Below, one piece after another: positions 43,212 through 53,036 of a stretch of DNA of 64,000 bases. The DNA is from JAXGMV01 sp040768445 (lineage in GTDB: Bacteria > Chloroflexota > Anaerolineae > Anaerolineales > Anaerolineaceae), in contig JAXGMV010000001.1 in the NCBI GenBank assembly GCA_040768445.1, forward strand, positions 2,418,001 through 2,482,000, read 5' to 3'. The position numbers were made by a program, and so were the translations under genes. The notes beneath the pieces are model-generated. The model worked only from the letters and a program-made list of their open reading frames with translations. It had not been told where the DNA came from and searched no databases. Each line of letters begins with the position of its first letter. The stretch's first letter is position 1.

Positions 43212-45947
43212 ATGAGAGAACAATTGACTGGCGCGCAGATACGACAATCATTTATAGATTATTTTGTCAATAAAGGCCACACGTTTGTCCAATCTGCATC
43301 GCTGGTACCAGGCACTGATCAGACTTTATTATTTACAAATGCAGGCATGGTACAGTTCAAGGATGTTTTTCTAGGATTGGATACACGCCCATATAAGAAG
43401 GCTGTAAATTCTCAAAAATGCTTGCGCGTAGCCGGTAAACACAACGATCTGGATGATGTTGGGCGCGATAATACTCATCAGACATTGTTTGAAATGCTGG
43501 GTAATTGGTCATTTGGTGATTATTATAAAAAAGAGGCGATCGAGTACGCCTGGGATTTGTTGACAAATGTCTGGGGACTAGATAAAAGCAGGTTGTGGGT
43601 GACAGTTTTTCGAGATGATCAGAATGAAATACCGGAAGACATTGAAGCTACTGAAGCATGGATGAATCAGCCTGGAATGGAACCAACTCACATATTGCAT
43701 TTCGGAAGGAAAGATAACTTCTGGGAAATGGCTGAGACCGGCCCATGTGGCCCATGCAGCGAAATTCATTACGACCTTGGGGTTGAGCACTGTGATAAAC
43801 AAGGTGACGAGAGCCACACATGTACTGTTAACGGTGATTGTAAAAGGTTTACTGAATTGTGGAATTTGGTTTTCATACAATATAACAGGATCGATGAAAA
43901 CACACTTGAAAATTTGCCGGAAAAACATGTCGATACAGGCATGGGGCTTGAGAGAATCGTTGGCGTGCTGCAGGAAGTTTATTCTAATTACATGACAGAC
44001 TTGTTGTTGCCATCGATAAAAAAAGTTCAAGCCATTACTGGCAATTCAGACGAAGATAGAAATGCTAACCTGACGCCATACCGTGTAATAGCAGACCATA
44101 CAAGGGCAGCATCATTCTTAATCGCTGATGGTGTAACACCAGGAAATACAGGCAGGAATTACGTGTGCCGCATGATCATCAGGAGGGCATCATTATTTGG
44201 TAGAAAACTGGGTTTGCACAAGCCTTTTATGGCAGAAATAGCTGAAGTAGTGATCAGAGATTATCAACACGCTTATCCTGAGCTTGGCAAGAACAAGAAA
44301 GCTATTCTTGATAATCTGACAAGAGAAGAAACAAGATTTCAGAAAACCGTGGACGTTGCCCTAAATGTTCTTGAAGATATCCTATCGAATATGAAGGCTA
44401 ATAGCGAAATGTTGCTTGATGGCCAAACAAGTTTTGATTTATACGCTACGCATGGACTACCGTTAGAGATCACAAAAGATATTGCATCTGAGTATGGCAT
44501 AAAAGTTGATGAAAAAGCTTTTAAACTGGCGATGGAAGAGCATAAATTAATATCAGGCGCTGGAAAAGCCATGGGAATTATGGGAAATAAAAATGTTGAT
44601 GTATACAGGGATGTTGCCGACAAACTGATGAATTCCAACTTATTGGATGAAAAGGGAGTAATTCATAACCCTTACCAATCTGAAATAATTGAGTCAAAAA
44701 TTATCGGGATTGTACGCGAAGGTGAGCTTGTTGACTCTGCAGTAAATGGTGATCAAGTTGAAGTCGTGGTACCAGTGACGAATTTCTACATGGAATCAGG
44801 TGGTCAAGTATCCGATATCGGATTTATTTCGAGTGTTCAATCAGAAGACTGGCAAATACGTGTCTCTGAGGTTCAAAGACCTGCTGCTGGTCTGATTGTT
44901 CATCGAGGAATGGTTGTAAAAGGCGTACCAAGGGTTGGCGACCAGGCGTTTTTGGAAGTTGACCTTGACCGTAGAAATAATATCAGGCGAAATCACACGG
45001 CAACGCATCTACTCCACGCAGAATTGAAACGGATATTGGGAGAACATGCGCGTCAAGCTGGATCTCTTGTTGCACCAGATCGGTTGAGATTCGATTTTAC
45101 ACACCCAGAAAGTGTTACCGCTAATCAATTACAGCAAATTGAGGAAGGCGTAAATAACGTAATTTTTAAGAATTATTCTGTGAAAATTGAAGAAAAAAAT
45201 CTACAAGATGCTTTGGCAGATGGAGCAACAGCACTTTTTGGTGAAAAATACCACGATGTTGTAAGAACCGTTGCATTGGGAGATGATGTATTTTCGTCTT
45301 ATGAGTTGTGTGGCGGAACTCATGTAAATAATACAAGCGATATTGGAATATTTATCATCATATCTGAAGGAAGCGTAGCTTCAGGAATACGCAGAATTGA
45401 AGCAATCACCGGTATCCACGCCTATCACTATATGAAGGAAAAAATTACTATACTCAACAAGGCTGCTAAGCAGCTGAGTACACCTGTTGAGACACTGGGT
45501 GAAAGAATAATTGCACTTGAGCAGGATCTAGATGAATCAAGAAAACAAGTGTTTGCGCTTCGGGAGAAACAACTGCGGAGTGAATTTATTGAGAAATTGA
45601 GCACAGTAAAATCGATAAATAACACCCCATTTATAAGTGCTAGAGTTGAGGATGCCAATGCAGATAATTTGCGTCAGTTGGCTGATTTATTCAGGCAAAA
45701 ATACAGCAGTGGTGTAGTTGTAGTTGGCAGTATATTCGAGGGGAACCCTGTGCTGGTTGCTGGTGTGAGTGAAGATCTTGTAAAGAAGGGACTTCATGCA
45801 GGCGATCTGGTCAAAACTATTGCAAGAGAAGTCGACGGCGGTGGCGGCGGAAAGCCTACACTTGCACAGGCGGGTGGCAAGAATCCATTAGGTTTAGACA
45901 GTGCTTTAAAAATGGTTGAAACGTATCTCAAAACCAAATTCGAATGA
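43212..45947 (+). CDS. alaS: Alanyl-tRNA synthetase
   Basis: Charges tRNA-Ala. ATG 43212, seven bases after GAGG, gives the usual MREQLTGAQIRQSFIDYF; the frame start at 43188 would add eight atypical residues. The class II catalytic core covers about 1-440 (FTNAGMVQFKDVFLG, ETGPCGPCSEIHYD). The editing domain has the zinc motif RNHTATHLLHAEL (about 600) and CGGTHVNNTSDIG (about 705). The C-Ala domain ends with REVDGGGGGKPTLAQAGG. Complete at 911 residues. Confidence 0.97.
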   Translation: MREQLTGAQIRQSFIDYFVNKGHTFVQSASLVPGTDQTLLFTNAGMVQFKDVFLGLDTRPYKKAVNSQKCLRVAGKHNDLDDVGRDNTHQTLFEMLGNWSFGDYYKKEAIEYAWDLLTNVWGLDKSRLWVTVFRDDQNEIPEDIEATEAWMNQPGMEPTHILHFGRKDNFWEMAETGPCGPCSEIHYDLGVEHCDKQGDESHTCTVNGDCKRFTELWNLVFIQYNRIDENTLENLPEKHVDTGMGLERIVGVLQEVYSNYMTDLLLPSIKKVQAITGNSDEDRNANLTPYRVIADHTRAASFLIADGVTPGNTGRNYVCRMIIRRASLFGRKLGLHKPFMAEIAEVVIRDYQHAYPELGKNKKAILDNLTREETRFQKTVDVALNVLEDILSNMKANSEMLLDGQTSFDLYATHGLPLEITKDIASEYGIKVDEKAFKLAMEEHKLISGAGKAMGIMGNKNVDVYRDVADKLMNSNLLDEKGVIHNPYQSEIIESKIIGIVREGELVDSAVNGDQVEVVVPVTNFYMESGGQVSDIGFISSVQSEDWQIRVSEVQRPAAGLIVHRGMVVKGVPRVGDQAFLEVDLDRRNNIRRNHTATHLLHAELKRILGEHARQAGSLVAPDRLRFDFTHPESVTANQLQQIEEGVNNVIFKNYSVKIEEKNLQDALADGATALFGEKYHDVVRTVALGDDVFSSYELCGGTHVNNTSDIGIFIIISEGSVASGIRRIEAITGIHAYHYMKEKITILNKAAKQLSTPVETLGERIIALEQDLDESRKQVFALREKQLRSEFIEKLSTVKSINNTPFISARVEDANADNLRQLADLFRQKYSSGVVVVGSIFEGNPVLVAGVSEDLVKKGLHAGDLVKTIAREVDGGGGGKPTLAQAGGKNPLGLDSALKMVETYLKTKFE

Positions 45948-45957
45948 GAAAAAGAAA

Positions 45958-45988
45958 GAGGCCGGTGTCAGAAAAAAACACCGGCCTC
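45958..45988. terminator. Intrinsic terminator between alaS and gcvPB
   Basis: An 11-bp stem, GAGGCCGGTGT (45958-45968) with its complement at 45978-45988, in the gap between two convergent genes. Confidence 0.82.
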
Positions 45989-46005
45989 ATCTTTATGTTA
46001 TATCC

Positions 46006-47472
46006 TTAGACAATTTCATCAGGTATCCAGCAGCACAAAACCAAATCTCGAGCTGCTTTTACTTCATCCAGACGCCCTATTGGCGTATTGTGAGGTGCTG
46101 ATTTTAACAATTCAGGCTGTGTGTGAGCCTCATCTGCAATTTTGAGCAACGCGTCACAAAAGGCATCAAGTGTTTGCATATTTTCAGTTTCAGTCGGTTC
46201 AATCATCAATGCTTCAGGAACAATGAGTGGGAAATAATTGGTCGGTGGATGGAAATCGTAATCCATCAGTCGCTTTGCGACATCAAGGGCATGAATACCA
46301 GGAGCATCTTTCCATTGACCTTCAACCACAAATTCATGTTTGCAAATTCGGTCGTAAGGCAATTTGTAGGCATGCTTTACTTTCGCCATAATGTAGTTGG
46401 CATTCAAGACAGCATATTCAGAAATCTTTCGTAATCCATCAGGTCCATGCATACTGATGTAGGTGAAAGCTCTCACTATCACGCCAAAGTGGCCAAAAAA
46501 TGATTTGACCCTGCCGATGGACTTCTCAGGCATGTAGAATCCGAACAATGGGGGAATTTCCTCAGTGCCTTCTTCGATAATCGTTACATTTGGACCGGGT
46601 AAAAACTCTGCTAATTCTTCAATAACTGCAACAGGGCCAGAGCCAGGTCCACCACCGCCGTGAGGGGTAGAGAATGTTTTGTGCAGGTTGTAGTGCAGAA
46701 CATCAATACCCAGTTTACCTGGTTGAGCAATTCCAAGCAGGGCGTTGAGGTTCGCTCCATCACCGTATACTAAACCACCTGCTTCATGGACCATACGGGT
46801 GACTTCACAGATGTTTTCGTCAAAAAGTCCAAGAGTGTTTGGATTAGTAAGCATTAAACCGGCAAGTTTATCATCGCAAGCAGCTTTTAAAGCTTCAAGG
46901 TCTGCGTTACCTTTTTCATCTGTAGGAATATTCACAACTTCAAAGCCGGCCATTGCAGTAGTAGCTGGGTTTGTACCGTGGGCTGAATCCGGGATTAAAA
47001 TCTTAGTTCTTTGTGTGTCGCCACGTGATAAGTGGTAAGCCCTTATCACCATTACGCCAGTAAACTCACCCTGGGCACCTGCTGCAGGTTGAAGGCTTAC
47101 TTTATCCAAACCTGTGATTTCGGCAAGCCAGTTCTGTAGTTGGTACATCAAAGCAAGGGCACCCTGTACAGTTTCTACAGGTTGGAGTGGGTGAATATTT
47201 GCAAATCCGGGCAGTCTGGCAGTAACCTCATTGATTTTTGGGTTGTACTTCATCGTACATGAGCCAAGCGGGTACAGACCAGAGTCGATATTGTAGTTAA
47301 GGTGAGAAAGGTGCGTGTAGTGACGCACAACATCGATCTCAGAAAGCTCTGGCATGGGTAGATTCTGCCTGACAAATCCTTCTGGATAGCTGTACTCAGG
47401 GGTGTCTATGTCAGGAAACTTAATCCCTTCGCGCCCAGGTGATGAGAGTTCAAAAATTGTAGGTTCAGTCAT
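46006..47472 (-). CDS. gcvPB: Glycine dehydrogenase (decarboxylating) subunit 2, P-protein beta
   Basis: Half of the split PLP-dependent P-protein that decarboxylates glycine and loads the aminomethyl group onto GcvH. It carries the PLP lysine in LHYNLHKTFSTPHGGGGPG, and has LYPLGSCTMKYNPKIN near residue 65, both diagnostic for subunit 2. 488 residues is typical. It overlaps gcvPA by 8 bases. Confidence 0.96.
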   Translation of the reverse strand: MTEPTIFELSSPGREGIKFPDIDTPEYSYPEGFVRQNLPMPELSEIDVVRHYTHLSHLNYNIDSGLYPLGSCTMKYNPKINEVTARLPGFANIHPLQPVETVQGALALMYQLQNWLAEITGLDKVSLQPAAGAQGEFTGVMVIRAYHLSRGDTQRTKILIPDSAHGTNPATTAMAGFEVVNIPTDEKGNADLEALKAACDDKLAGLMLTNPNTLGLFDENICEVTRMVHEAGGLVYGDGANLNALLGIAQPGKLGIDVLHYNLHKTFSTPHGGGGPGSGPVAVIEELAEFLPGPNVTIIEEGTEEIPPLFGFYMPEKSIGRVKSFFGHFGVIVRAFTYISMHGPDGLRKISEYAVLNANYIMAKVKHAYKLPYDRICKHEFVVEGQWKDAPGIHALDVAKRLMDYDFHPPTNYFPLIVPEALMIEPTETENMQTLDAFCDALLKIADEAHTQPELLKSAPHNTPIGRLDEVKAARDLVLCCWIPDEIV

Positions 47473-48817
47473 GGCTCACCTCCCGCAGTGCTTCGCATAG
47501 GAAATCAATATCTTGTTTAAGGTTCATCTCAGTTACTGCAAGGAGCATTGTGTTTTTCATTGATGGGTAGCAGTCGTTAAGATTGTAGCCGCCTAAAATA
47601 CCATATTCCAATAAGTATTCATTTAGTTCGGAAACAGGCATCGGGCACTCGACCAGAAATTCATTAAAGAAAGGTTCTTTTGAGACCAATTTAAAACCGG
47701 GTATTGCCGCAATGCATTCAGCGGCATAATGGGCTTTGTGATAATTCAATTGAGCAACTTTTCTAAGGCCATGCTTACCCAAAGCGCTCATATACACTGA
47801 AGATGCAAGCGCCATCAGTCCCTGGTTTGTACAAATATTTGATGTTGCTTTCTCACGCCTGATATGCTGTTCACGGGCAGTTAATGTAAGCACATACCCT
47901 CTTCTGCCCTGCTCATCTACAGTTTCACCAACCAGCCTGCCAGATATTTTTCTAAAGAAATCATTTTTTGTGGCGAATAAGCCAAGGTAGGGTCCACCAA
48001 AGGACATTGGGAGTCCAAGTGGTTGACCATCACCAACCACAATATCAGCGTCAAATTCACTGGGTGGTTTTAATAATCCTAAGCTGAGCGGGTTCACTGC
48101 GACAACGAAAATTGCGCCTGCTTCGTGGGCTTTTTTCGAGAGGGCTGACAGATCATAAATCCTGCCAAAGAAATCTGGATACTGTACAAGAACCATGGCG
48201 GTGTTGATGTCGATGTGACTGGCCAATTCATCTGGGTTTGCCAACGGATCTGTGCTTTCTTCATCACCAACAAACTCTAAATCAACACGGCCGCTGAGAT
48301 AGGTTCTCAAGGTATTACGGTAATCGGGATGAACCGAAGGCGATAGAACAAATTTTTTCCGTTTTCCTCTGAAGTGATGATAAGCTAAAACACCAGCTTC
48401 AGCTGCAGCCGTTGATCCATCATAATGTGATGCATTGGCTACATCCATGCCAGTTAATGCACATACCAGACTCTGATATTCAAATACTGCCTGTAATGTT
48501 CCCTGGGATATTTCAGGCTGGTAGGGGGTGTAAGCTGTTAAAAACTCTCCACGACGGATGATTGCGTCTACGATGGCAGGAATGTAGTGATTATAAGAAC
48601 CTGCGCCAAGGAAACAAGCCAAATCCTGGGTCGTTTCATTCGCAGCTGCCAGCTCCTGGGCTTGAGCCAGAGCTTCCATCTCGGTTAGTGCATCAGGAAG
48701 ATTGAGTTCAGGGAACCTGAATTTTTCAGGTACGTCCTGGAACAAATCGGACAATTTTTCTACTCCGATTGTTTTTAACATCTCCTCCCGTTCAGAATCG
48801 GTATGGGGGATGAACAT
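47465..48817 (-). CDS. gcvPA: Glycine dehydrogenase (decarboxylating) subunit 1, P-protein alpha
   Basis: The N-terminal half of the split P-protein; it pairs with GcvPB. Diagnostic parts are FLGAGSYNHYIPAIVDAI near residue 70, TAYTPYQPEISQGTLQ and GDGQPLGLPMSFGGPYLG. 450 residues is normal. Its ATG shares one base with the gcvH stop (TAATG). GcvT and lipoamide dehydrogenase are not encoded here, so the complex must be completed from other loci. Confidence 0.96.
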   Translation of the reverse strand: MFIPHTDSEREEMLKTIGVEKLSDLFQDVPEKFRFPELNLPDALTEMEALAQAQELAAANETTQDLACFLGAGSYNHYIPAIVDAIIRRGEFLTAYTPYQPEISQGTLQAVFEYQSLVCALTGMDVANASHYDGSTAAAEAGVLAYHHFRGKRKKFVLSPSVHPDYRNTLRTYLSGRVDLEFVGDEESTDPLANPDELASHIDINTAMVLVQYPDFFGRIYDLSALSKKAHEAGAIFVVAVNPLSLGLLKPPSEFDADIVVGDGQPLGLPMSFGGPYLGLFATKNDFFRKISGRLVGETVDEQGRRGYVLTLTAREQHIRREKATSNICTNQGLMALASSVYMSALGKHGLRKVAQLNYHKAHYAAECIAAIPGFKLVSKEPFFNEFLVECPMPVSELNEYLLEYGILGGYNLNDCYPSMKNTMLLAVTEMNLKQDIDFLCEALREVSHD

Positions 48818-49209
48818 TAGTGGCTTCTCTCCTCTATATACTTCTCATATTCTGCTGCAGTCATTAAGGAATCAAGTTCTGAAGGATCTGTTACTTCAAC
48901 CTTGATCATCCAGGCGCCAACGTAAGGATCAGTGTTGACCAATTCCGGGTTATCAGCCAGCGACTCATTGATTTCAGCCACAGTTCCTGTCAACGGACAA
49001 GAAACATCGGCAGCAGCTTTTACAGACTCAAGAATAGTGCAGACAGTATTTTTCTTTACTGAATCACCAGGTTCAACATTTATTTCAACATAGACAATAT
49101 CAGACAGTTGATTTTGCGCATAGTCGCTAATACCAAGTGTCGCTATCGAACCCTCAAGTTTTATCCATTCATCAGAGGTTGTAAATTTGAGATCAGCAGG
49201 GATATTCAT
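48817..49209 (-). CDS. gcvH: Glycine cleavage system H protein
   Basis: The lipoyl carrier of the glycine cleavage system. ATG 49209 follows AGGAG by about seven bases and gives the usual MNIPADLKFTTSDEWIKLEG; the open frame runs further to 49281. The lipoylation lysine is in TILESVKAAADV (about residue 62). 130 residues is normal. First gene of gcvH-gcvPA-gcvPB. No glycine riboswitch was seen in the 160-base upstream gap. Confidence 0.96.
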   Translation of the reverse strand: MNIPADLKFTTSDEWIKLEGSIATLGISDYAQNQLSDIVYVEINVEPGDSVKKNTVCTILESVKAAADVSCPLTGTVAEINESLADNPELVNTDPYVGAWMIKVEVTDPSELDSLMTAAEYEKYIEERSH

Positions 49210-49368
49210 ATTGTTTGCTCCTATTATTAGAAAGTGGTATTTATATTTGATCGTAACTGTTGCTAAAAAACTTTCATGCAATCTTAATTATAAACAATTT
49301 TTGTAAGTTTAATAATTGTAATTAATGTCAATGAAAAAGAGAAATTAGAAGTGATCGCATCTCAGTCA

Positions 49369-50115
49369 TCAATCTTCTTGAGTATTTTCCCAGGGATAAA
49401 TTTCAGTACCCTTTGCCGCTTCTCTAATCTTAGGATCTTCAGATAAATACCCTCTTTTATCAGCAGGTATCAATTCAGATATCTTACGCATCATTTGATG
49501 ACCAATTTCATCCAGAATGACCCTATCCTGGCGACCATGAATTTCGTGCTTGAATGGTCCAAATATTTTACCTATGTTGATGGATACTTTAGATCTTTTA
49601 CCACGCCTAAGTGAGGGAAAAACCTCCGTTAAGCCATCCATGCCCACAGGAAGTATTGGAGCGCCTGTACGAGCAGCTAACAAAGCCGTGCCAGGACGAG
49701 GTGGGCGTAATACTTTTGCCCAGCTTCCTGCTTCGGGGAAAATCCCAAGTGCGCCACCGCTGTTGATAATATTCTGGGCAGCAGTAAGAGCATCCCTGGA
49801 TGAAGCGCCTCGATGTACTTTATAGGTTCCCCATACACGTGGTATCCAGCGTAATATGAATGGAGAATTTGGTAAATCAGACCCACCGACAAATTCGATG
49901 GGTCTTGGCATAATTTGAATTAAGACAACTGGGTCAATGAAACTGAAATGGTTTGAAACAACCAGGAGACCACCAGAGGTAGGAATATTTTCAACACCGT
50001 ACACTTTGAATTCAGTCAATAAATGGAGGTTGAGATTTATTAACCGCTTGAACAACCATCTAACTGGCTTGCGATCATCGTACTTAGTAATTTTTGATTC
50101 AGCTGTAGTATCCAT
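49369..50115 (-). CDS. plsC: 1-acyl-sn-glycerol-3-phosphate acyltransferase
   Basis: A PlsC-type acyltransferase of phospholipid synthesis. The catalytic HX4D is in VVSNHFSFIDPVVL (about residue 56), block II is GTYKVHRGASSRDAL, block III reads FPEAGSWAK where most have FPEGTRS, and block IV is APILPVGMDGL. 248 residues is normal. Its start directly abuts the stop of the MFS gene, so these are co-transcribed. The altered block III suggests a branch of the family but not loss of function. Confidence 0.9.
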   Translation of the reverse strand: MDTTAESKITKYDDRKPVRWLFKRLINLNLHLLTEFKVYGVENIPTSGGLLVVSNHFSFIDPVVLIQIMPRPIEFVGGSDLPNSPFILRWIPRVWGTYKVHRGASSRDALTAAQNIINSGGALGIFPEAGSWAKVLRPPRPGTALLAARTGAPILPVGMDGLTEVFPSLRRGKRSKVSINIGKIFGPFKHEIHGRQDRVILDEIGHQMMRKISELIPADKRGYLSEDPKIREAAKGTEIYPWENTQED

Positions 50116-51438
50116 CTAATATATTTTGGATGCCTCTTTGCCTTTCTTTTCATTAACCAGCATAAGAAGGAAAAATCCAATGACTAAAAATACAATGATT
50201 GACCCGATTGCCACTTTTTGACCTGACTGTTCGGCGAGAATTTCTGAAAGCCCCGCTTTTTGATAATACAGTGCAAATTCAGCGGCAATTATGCCATAGA
50301 CTGTTGGTCCAATGAATGAAGAAGACCTGCCTGCTAATGCAAAGAAACCATAAAATTCCGCAGTTTTGTTACGCGGGCTAAGCATTCCGACGAAGGTTCG
50401 TGAAACAGATTGAACACCAGTTAGTGCAAAACCTGCGACACCACCTATGATGAAGAATCCAGTTAATGTTTTGTTGAATAAGAGGGCAACAACGCTGGCT
50501 ATCATGATGATAAGCGCAATAACGAGAGAGTACTTACTGCTCATACGGTCTTGTAAGATACCAAATATATAAGCACCAGCAACGCTTGTGAACTGTACAA
50601 TGATCATAAAAATGATCAGCTGCTGCTGAGTTAATCCGTACAATACCGCACCGATTATTGCAGCAAAATCCAGAGTCATAATGATGCCATCATTATAGAT
50701 TAAGAAGGATATGATGAACTTTACTAATTCACGGAAGTGTTTTATCTCTTTAAATGTTGCCTTCAAGCGATCTAATGCAAAAGAGAAATAATTGGTTCCA
50801 TCAGGCAGCTTGTTGGTATTTTTCTTTTCTTTTAACCACAAGAAAAGCGGTGTTGCAGAAATTGCAAAGAAGACCGCTGTGATTAGAAAAGTGGAACGAA
50901 TAATAAATTCTCCACCAATTAGTTGAATAAGCGCCAGAGCAATTAACAAACAAACAATGCCGCCTGCTGAACCGATTGCCCAACCGTTACCGCCAACTTT
51001 TCCCATCTCATCGGGTTGTGCAATATCTGGTAGCAATGCATTGTAAAATACTTGGGAACTGCGATATCCTATCTCTGCCAGTATGAAAAACAGCATGCCT
51101 GTGAAAACATCCCCTTTTTGTATAAAAAAGAGCAGCGCGGTAAAAACACAGGCAATGGTCGTAAAGAAGAATAAGAACTTTTTCTTGATGCCAGCATAAT
51201 CCGCCAAAGTACCAAGAAAAGGCGATATCACTGCCACAGTTAGCATTGCAATTCCAATTGAAATTCCCCACAGTCGTGAACCTTCTGCGCCACCAACAAC
51301 ACCATTTTTGAAGTATGCAGAATAAACAGCCAGTAAAACAACTGCTGCATAGGCTGAGTTTCCGAAATCATACAGATACCAGCCCCACCTTGCTTTGTTT
51401 ACTGCATTATCTTTGGTTATCGTTTGATTTGAGGTCAT
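50116..51438 (-). CDS. MFS transporter, UMF1/Atg22-like
   Basis: A 12-helix membrane transporter of the UMF1 branch, shown by the N-terminal RWGWYLYDFGNSAYAAVV and the LGTLADYAGIKKKFL loop between helices 2 and 3. The ATG at 51438 is chosen because AGGAGC lies eight bases ahead; the frame start at 51483 is less likely. Bacterial substrates are not known; the yeast relative exports amino acids from the vacuole. It follows another MFS gene by about 54 bases and abuts plsC. Confidence 0.87.
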   Translation of the reverse strand: MTSNQTITKDNAVNKARWGWYLYDFGNSAYAAVVLLAVYSAYFKNGVVGGAEGSRLWGISIGIAMLTVAVISPFLGTLADYAGIKKKFLFFFTTIACVFTALLFFIQKGDVFTGMLFFILAEIGYRSSQVFYNALLPDIAQPDEMGKVGGNGWAIGSAGGIVCLLIALALIQLIGGEFIIRSTFLITAVFFAISATPLFLWLKEKKNTNKLPDGTNYFSFALDRLKATFKEIKHFRELVKFIISFLIYNDGIIMTLDFAAIIGAVLYGLTQQQLIIFMIIVQFTSVAGAYIFGILQDRMSSKYSLVIALIIMIASVVALLFNKTLTGFFIIGGVAGFALTGVQSVSRTFVGMLSPRNKTAEFYGFFALAGRSSSFIGPTVYGIIAAEFALYYQKAGLSEILAEQSGQKVAIGSIIVFLVIGFFLLMLVNEKKGKEASKIY

Positions 51439-51492
51439 GTAAGCTCCTGGATAGGAAAAGATAAGAACAGAATAATAAAACACCTCAGATAC

Positions 51493-52764
51493 TTATTGGA
51501 TGCTCTTCTTATGTTTAAAAATTGGGAGATGAAAATATTGGCTGGCAAATAATATAAAACCTGTAAATTGGATGATACCGGCAAGAATTAATGCATGAGA
51601 CAATCCGAAATTATCAGCAACAAAACTGGCCAAGAATGGGGCAATTATACTTGATAAAAATTGAATACTCTGAGCAAATGAAACAAAGGTTGGACTGTAT
51701 GCAAGGGGAATCGTTTTCATCAATTCTTCAAAAAATACCAGGTCCAACCCAGATTGAAATATACCAAGCACAGCAGCAAGCAGTAAAATTGTCCAGACAT
51801 TTGTAGAAGCACCAACTAAAATTGGATAGATAGCGACACCAAAAGTGGACAGAAGCAGGACGGGTTTTGAGCCTTTATGACCCTGAAGATTTGACCAAAA
51901 AAAGTATCCAAATACCATAATGATTGTTTTAGTTGTGTTGATAGCAGCAATCCAGCTATCGGACGCATCCACAACTCTCACAAAATACATGGGCAGGAGT
52001 GGTATCGTCATGGAAAAACCAAGTAAGAAGATCAAACGCTTGGATGCGAAACTAATGAATGGTTTTTCATTTTTAATCAAGTAAAAATATTCTTTTACAC
52101 TCTCAAGAATATTATGAGTTTTTTCTGCCGGAGGAATTTGCGCTGGCTCTATCACTATCCTCCTTGAAAAAATATAGCTTATCAAACCACCAGCTGAAAG
52201 AATGATGAGCATTAATTGATAGTTCAAAGGAAAAATGACCAGATCTAAAAATTGTCCAACCAAGAAAACAGTCACCCCTGTTGTAATACCTAGAACAGTC
52301 CATCTACGGGTCATCAGTTCAAATCTGCCGCTGGGTCCTGCGATAGCGTTCATCACGACAGTAAAAGTGATCGCTAATATGGTTTGGGGAAGGGTTGCAA
52401 AAGCCCAGATAATCAGGATAGGTGCGATCAACTTATTTTCAGGAATAAAGAACGTGATAATACCTGTAAGGGTATATGCGAAAATGACTGCTAATCTGGC
52501 GGTACTGAACCACGGGATGATATTTTTTTGTCTTTGAAGTATTCTGCCAAAGAATATGGCGAGTAAGAAACCAGTAATTGCTGGCATAATGGTCAACAGG
52601 CTGACCATTAAAGAGTTGGCTCCCAAGCGGGTGAGAAAAACAGGCATAAAAGGCGCAGCTGCAGCAATAAAACCAACACCAACTGCATCAATTTGAACGT
52701 TAATAAAATTTTGTTTGATTACGTTTGGCGATTTTGGATCGGTAAACCATCGAAGCAGTTTCAC
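51493..52764 (-). CDS. MFS transporter
   Basis: A 12-helix major-facilitator protein of 423 residues starting with GTG; AGGA lies about nine bases upstream. Helices are clear throughout, and a basic central loop (FSRRIVIEPAQIPPAEK) separates the two halves. LFFEELMKTIPLAYSPTFVSF near helix 10 resembles transporters annotated as sugar or multidrug exporters, but I cannot name a substrate. It is not a close relative of the UMF1 gene downstream. Confidence 0.82.
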   Translation of the reverse strand: MKLLRWFTDPKSPNVIKQNFINVQIDAVGVGFIAAAAPFMPVFLTRLGANSLMVSLLTIMPAITGFLLAIFFGRILQRQKNIIPWFSTARLAVIFAYTLTGIITFFIPENKLIAPILIIWAFATLPQTILAITFTVVMNAIAGPSGRFELMTRRWTVLGITTGVTVFLVGQFLDLVIFPLNYQLMLIILSAGGLISYIFSRRIVIEPAQIPPAEKTHNILESVKEYFYLIKNEKPFISFASKRLIFLLGFSMTIPLLPMYFVRVVDASDSWIAAINTTKTIIMVFGYFFWSNLQGHKGSKPVLLLSTFGVAIYPILVGASTNVWTILLLAAVLGIFQSGLDLVFFEELMKTIPLAYSPTFVSFAQSIQFLSSIIAPFLASFVADNFGLSHALILAGIIQFTGFILFASQYFHLPIFKHKKSIQ

Positions 52765-53036
52765 GATGCGATCCTATTTGAAAGTGAAATTTCTAGATTA
52801 GAAGGCATTTGCATTAATTTTTCGATTTTAAGATTTTCTATGTGTATTTTACATCAGCAAATTAAAAGTAAGGGAACTAATTATGAAAATAATAATAAAG
52901 CCTTAGTTATTATAGATAGATGTGAAAGTTACTTAAATCAAATGTTAATGTGATAAATTTTGAAACAATAAATACCATATTCTGGGTATACTAGAAAATG
53001 AGACCAATTATTTGATTTCTTTGACAGGAGCGTTTA

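Noticed and set aside
45916..46101. A 61-residue frame at the end of alaS
   Set aside because: Runs through the terminator hairpin and into antisense gcvPB.
49210..49368. Looked for a glycine riboswitch before gcvH
   Set aside because: No paired glycine aptamer core motifs were found on either strand.
52693..52953. An 86-residue open frame between the MFS and aldehyde oxidoreductase genes
   Set aside because: Starts antisense within the MFS gene, A/T-rich, no recognisable family and no ribosome site; the 272-base gap 52765-53036 otherwise shows only the ribosome site of the next gene.
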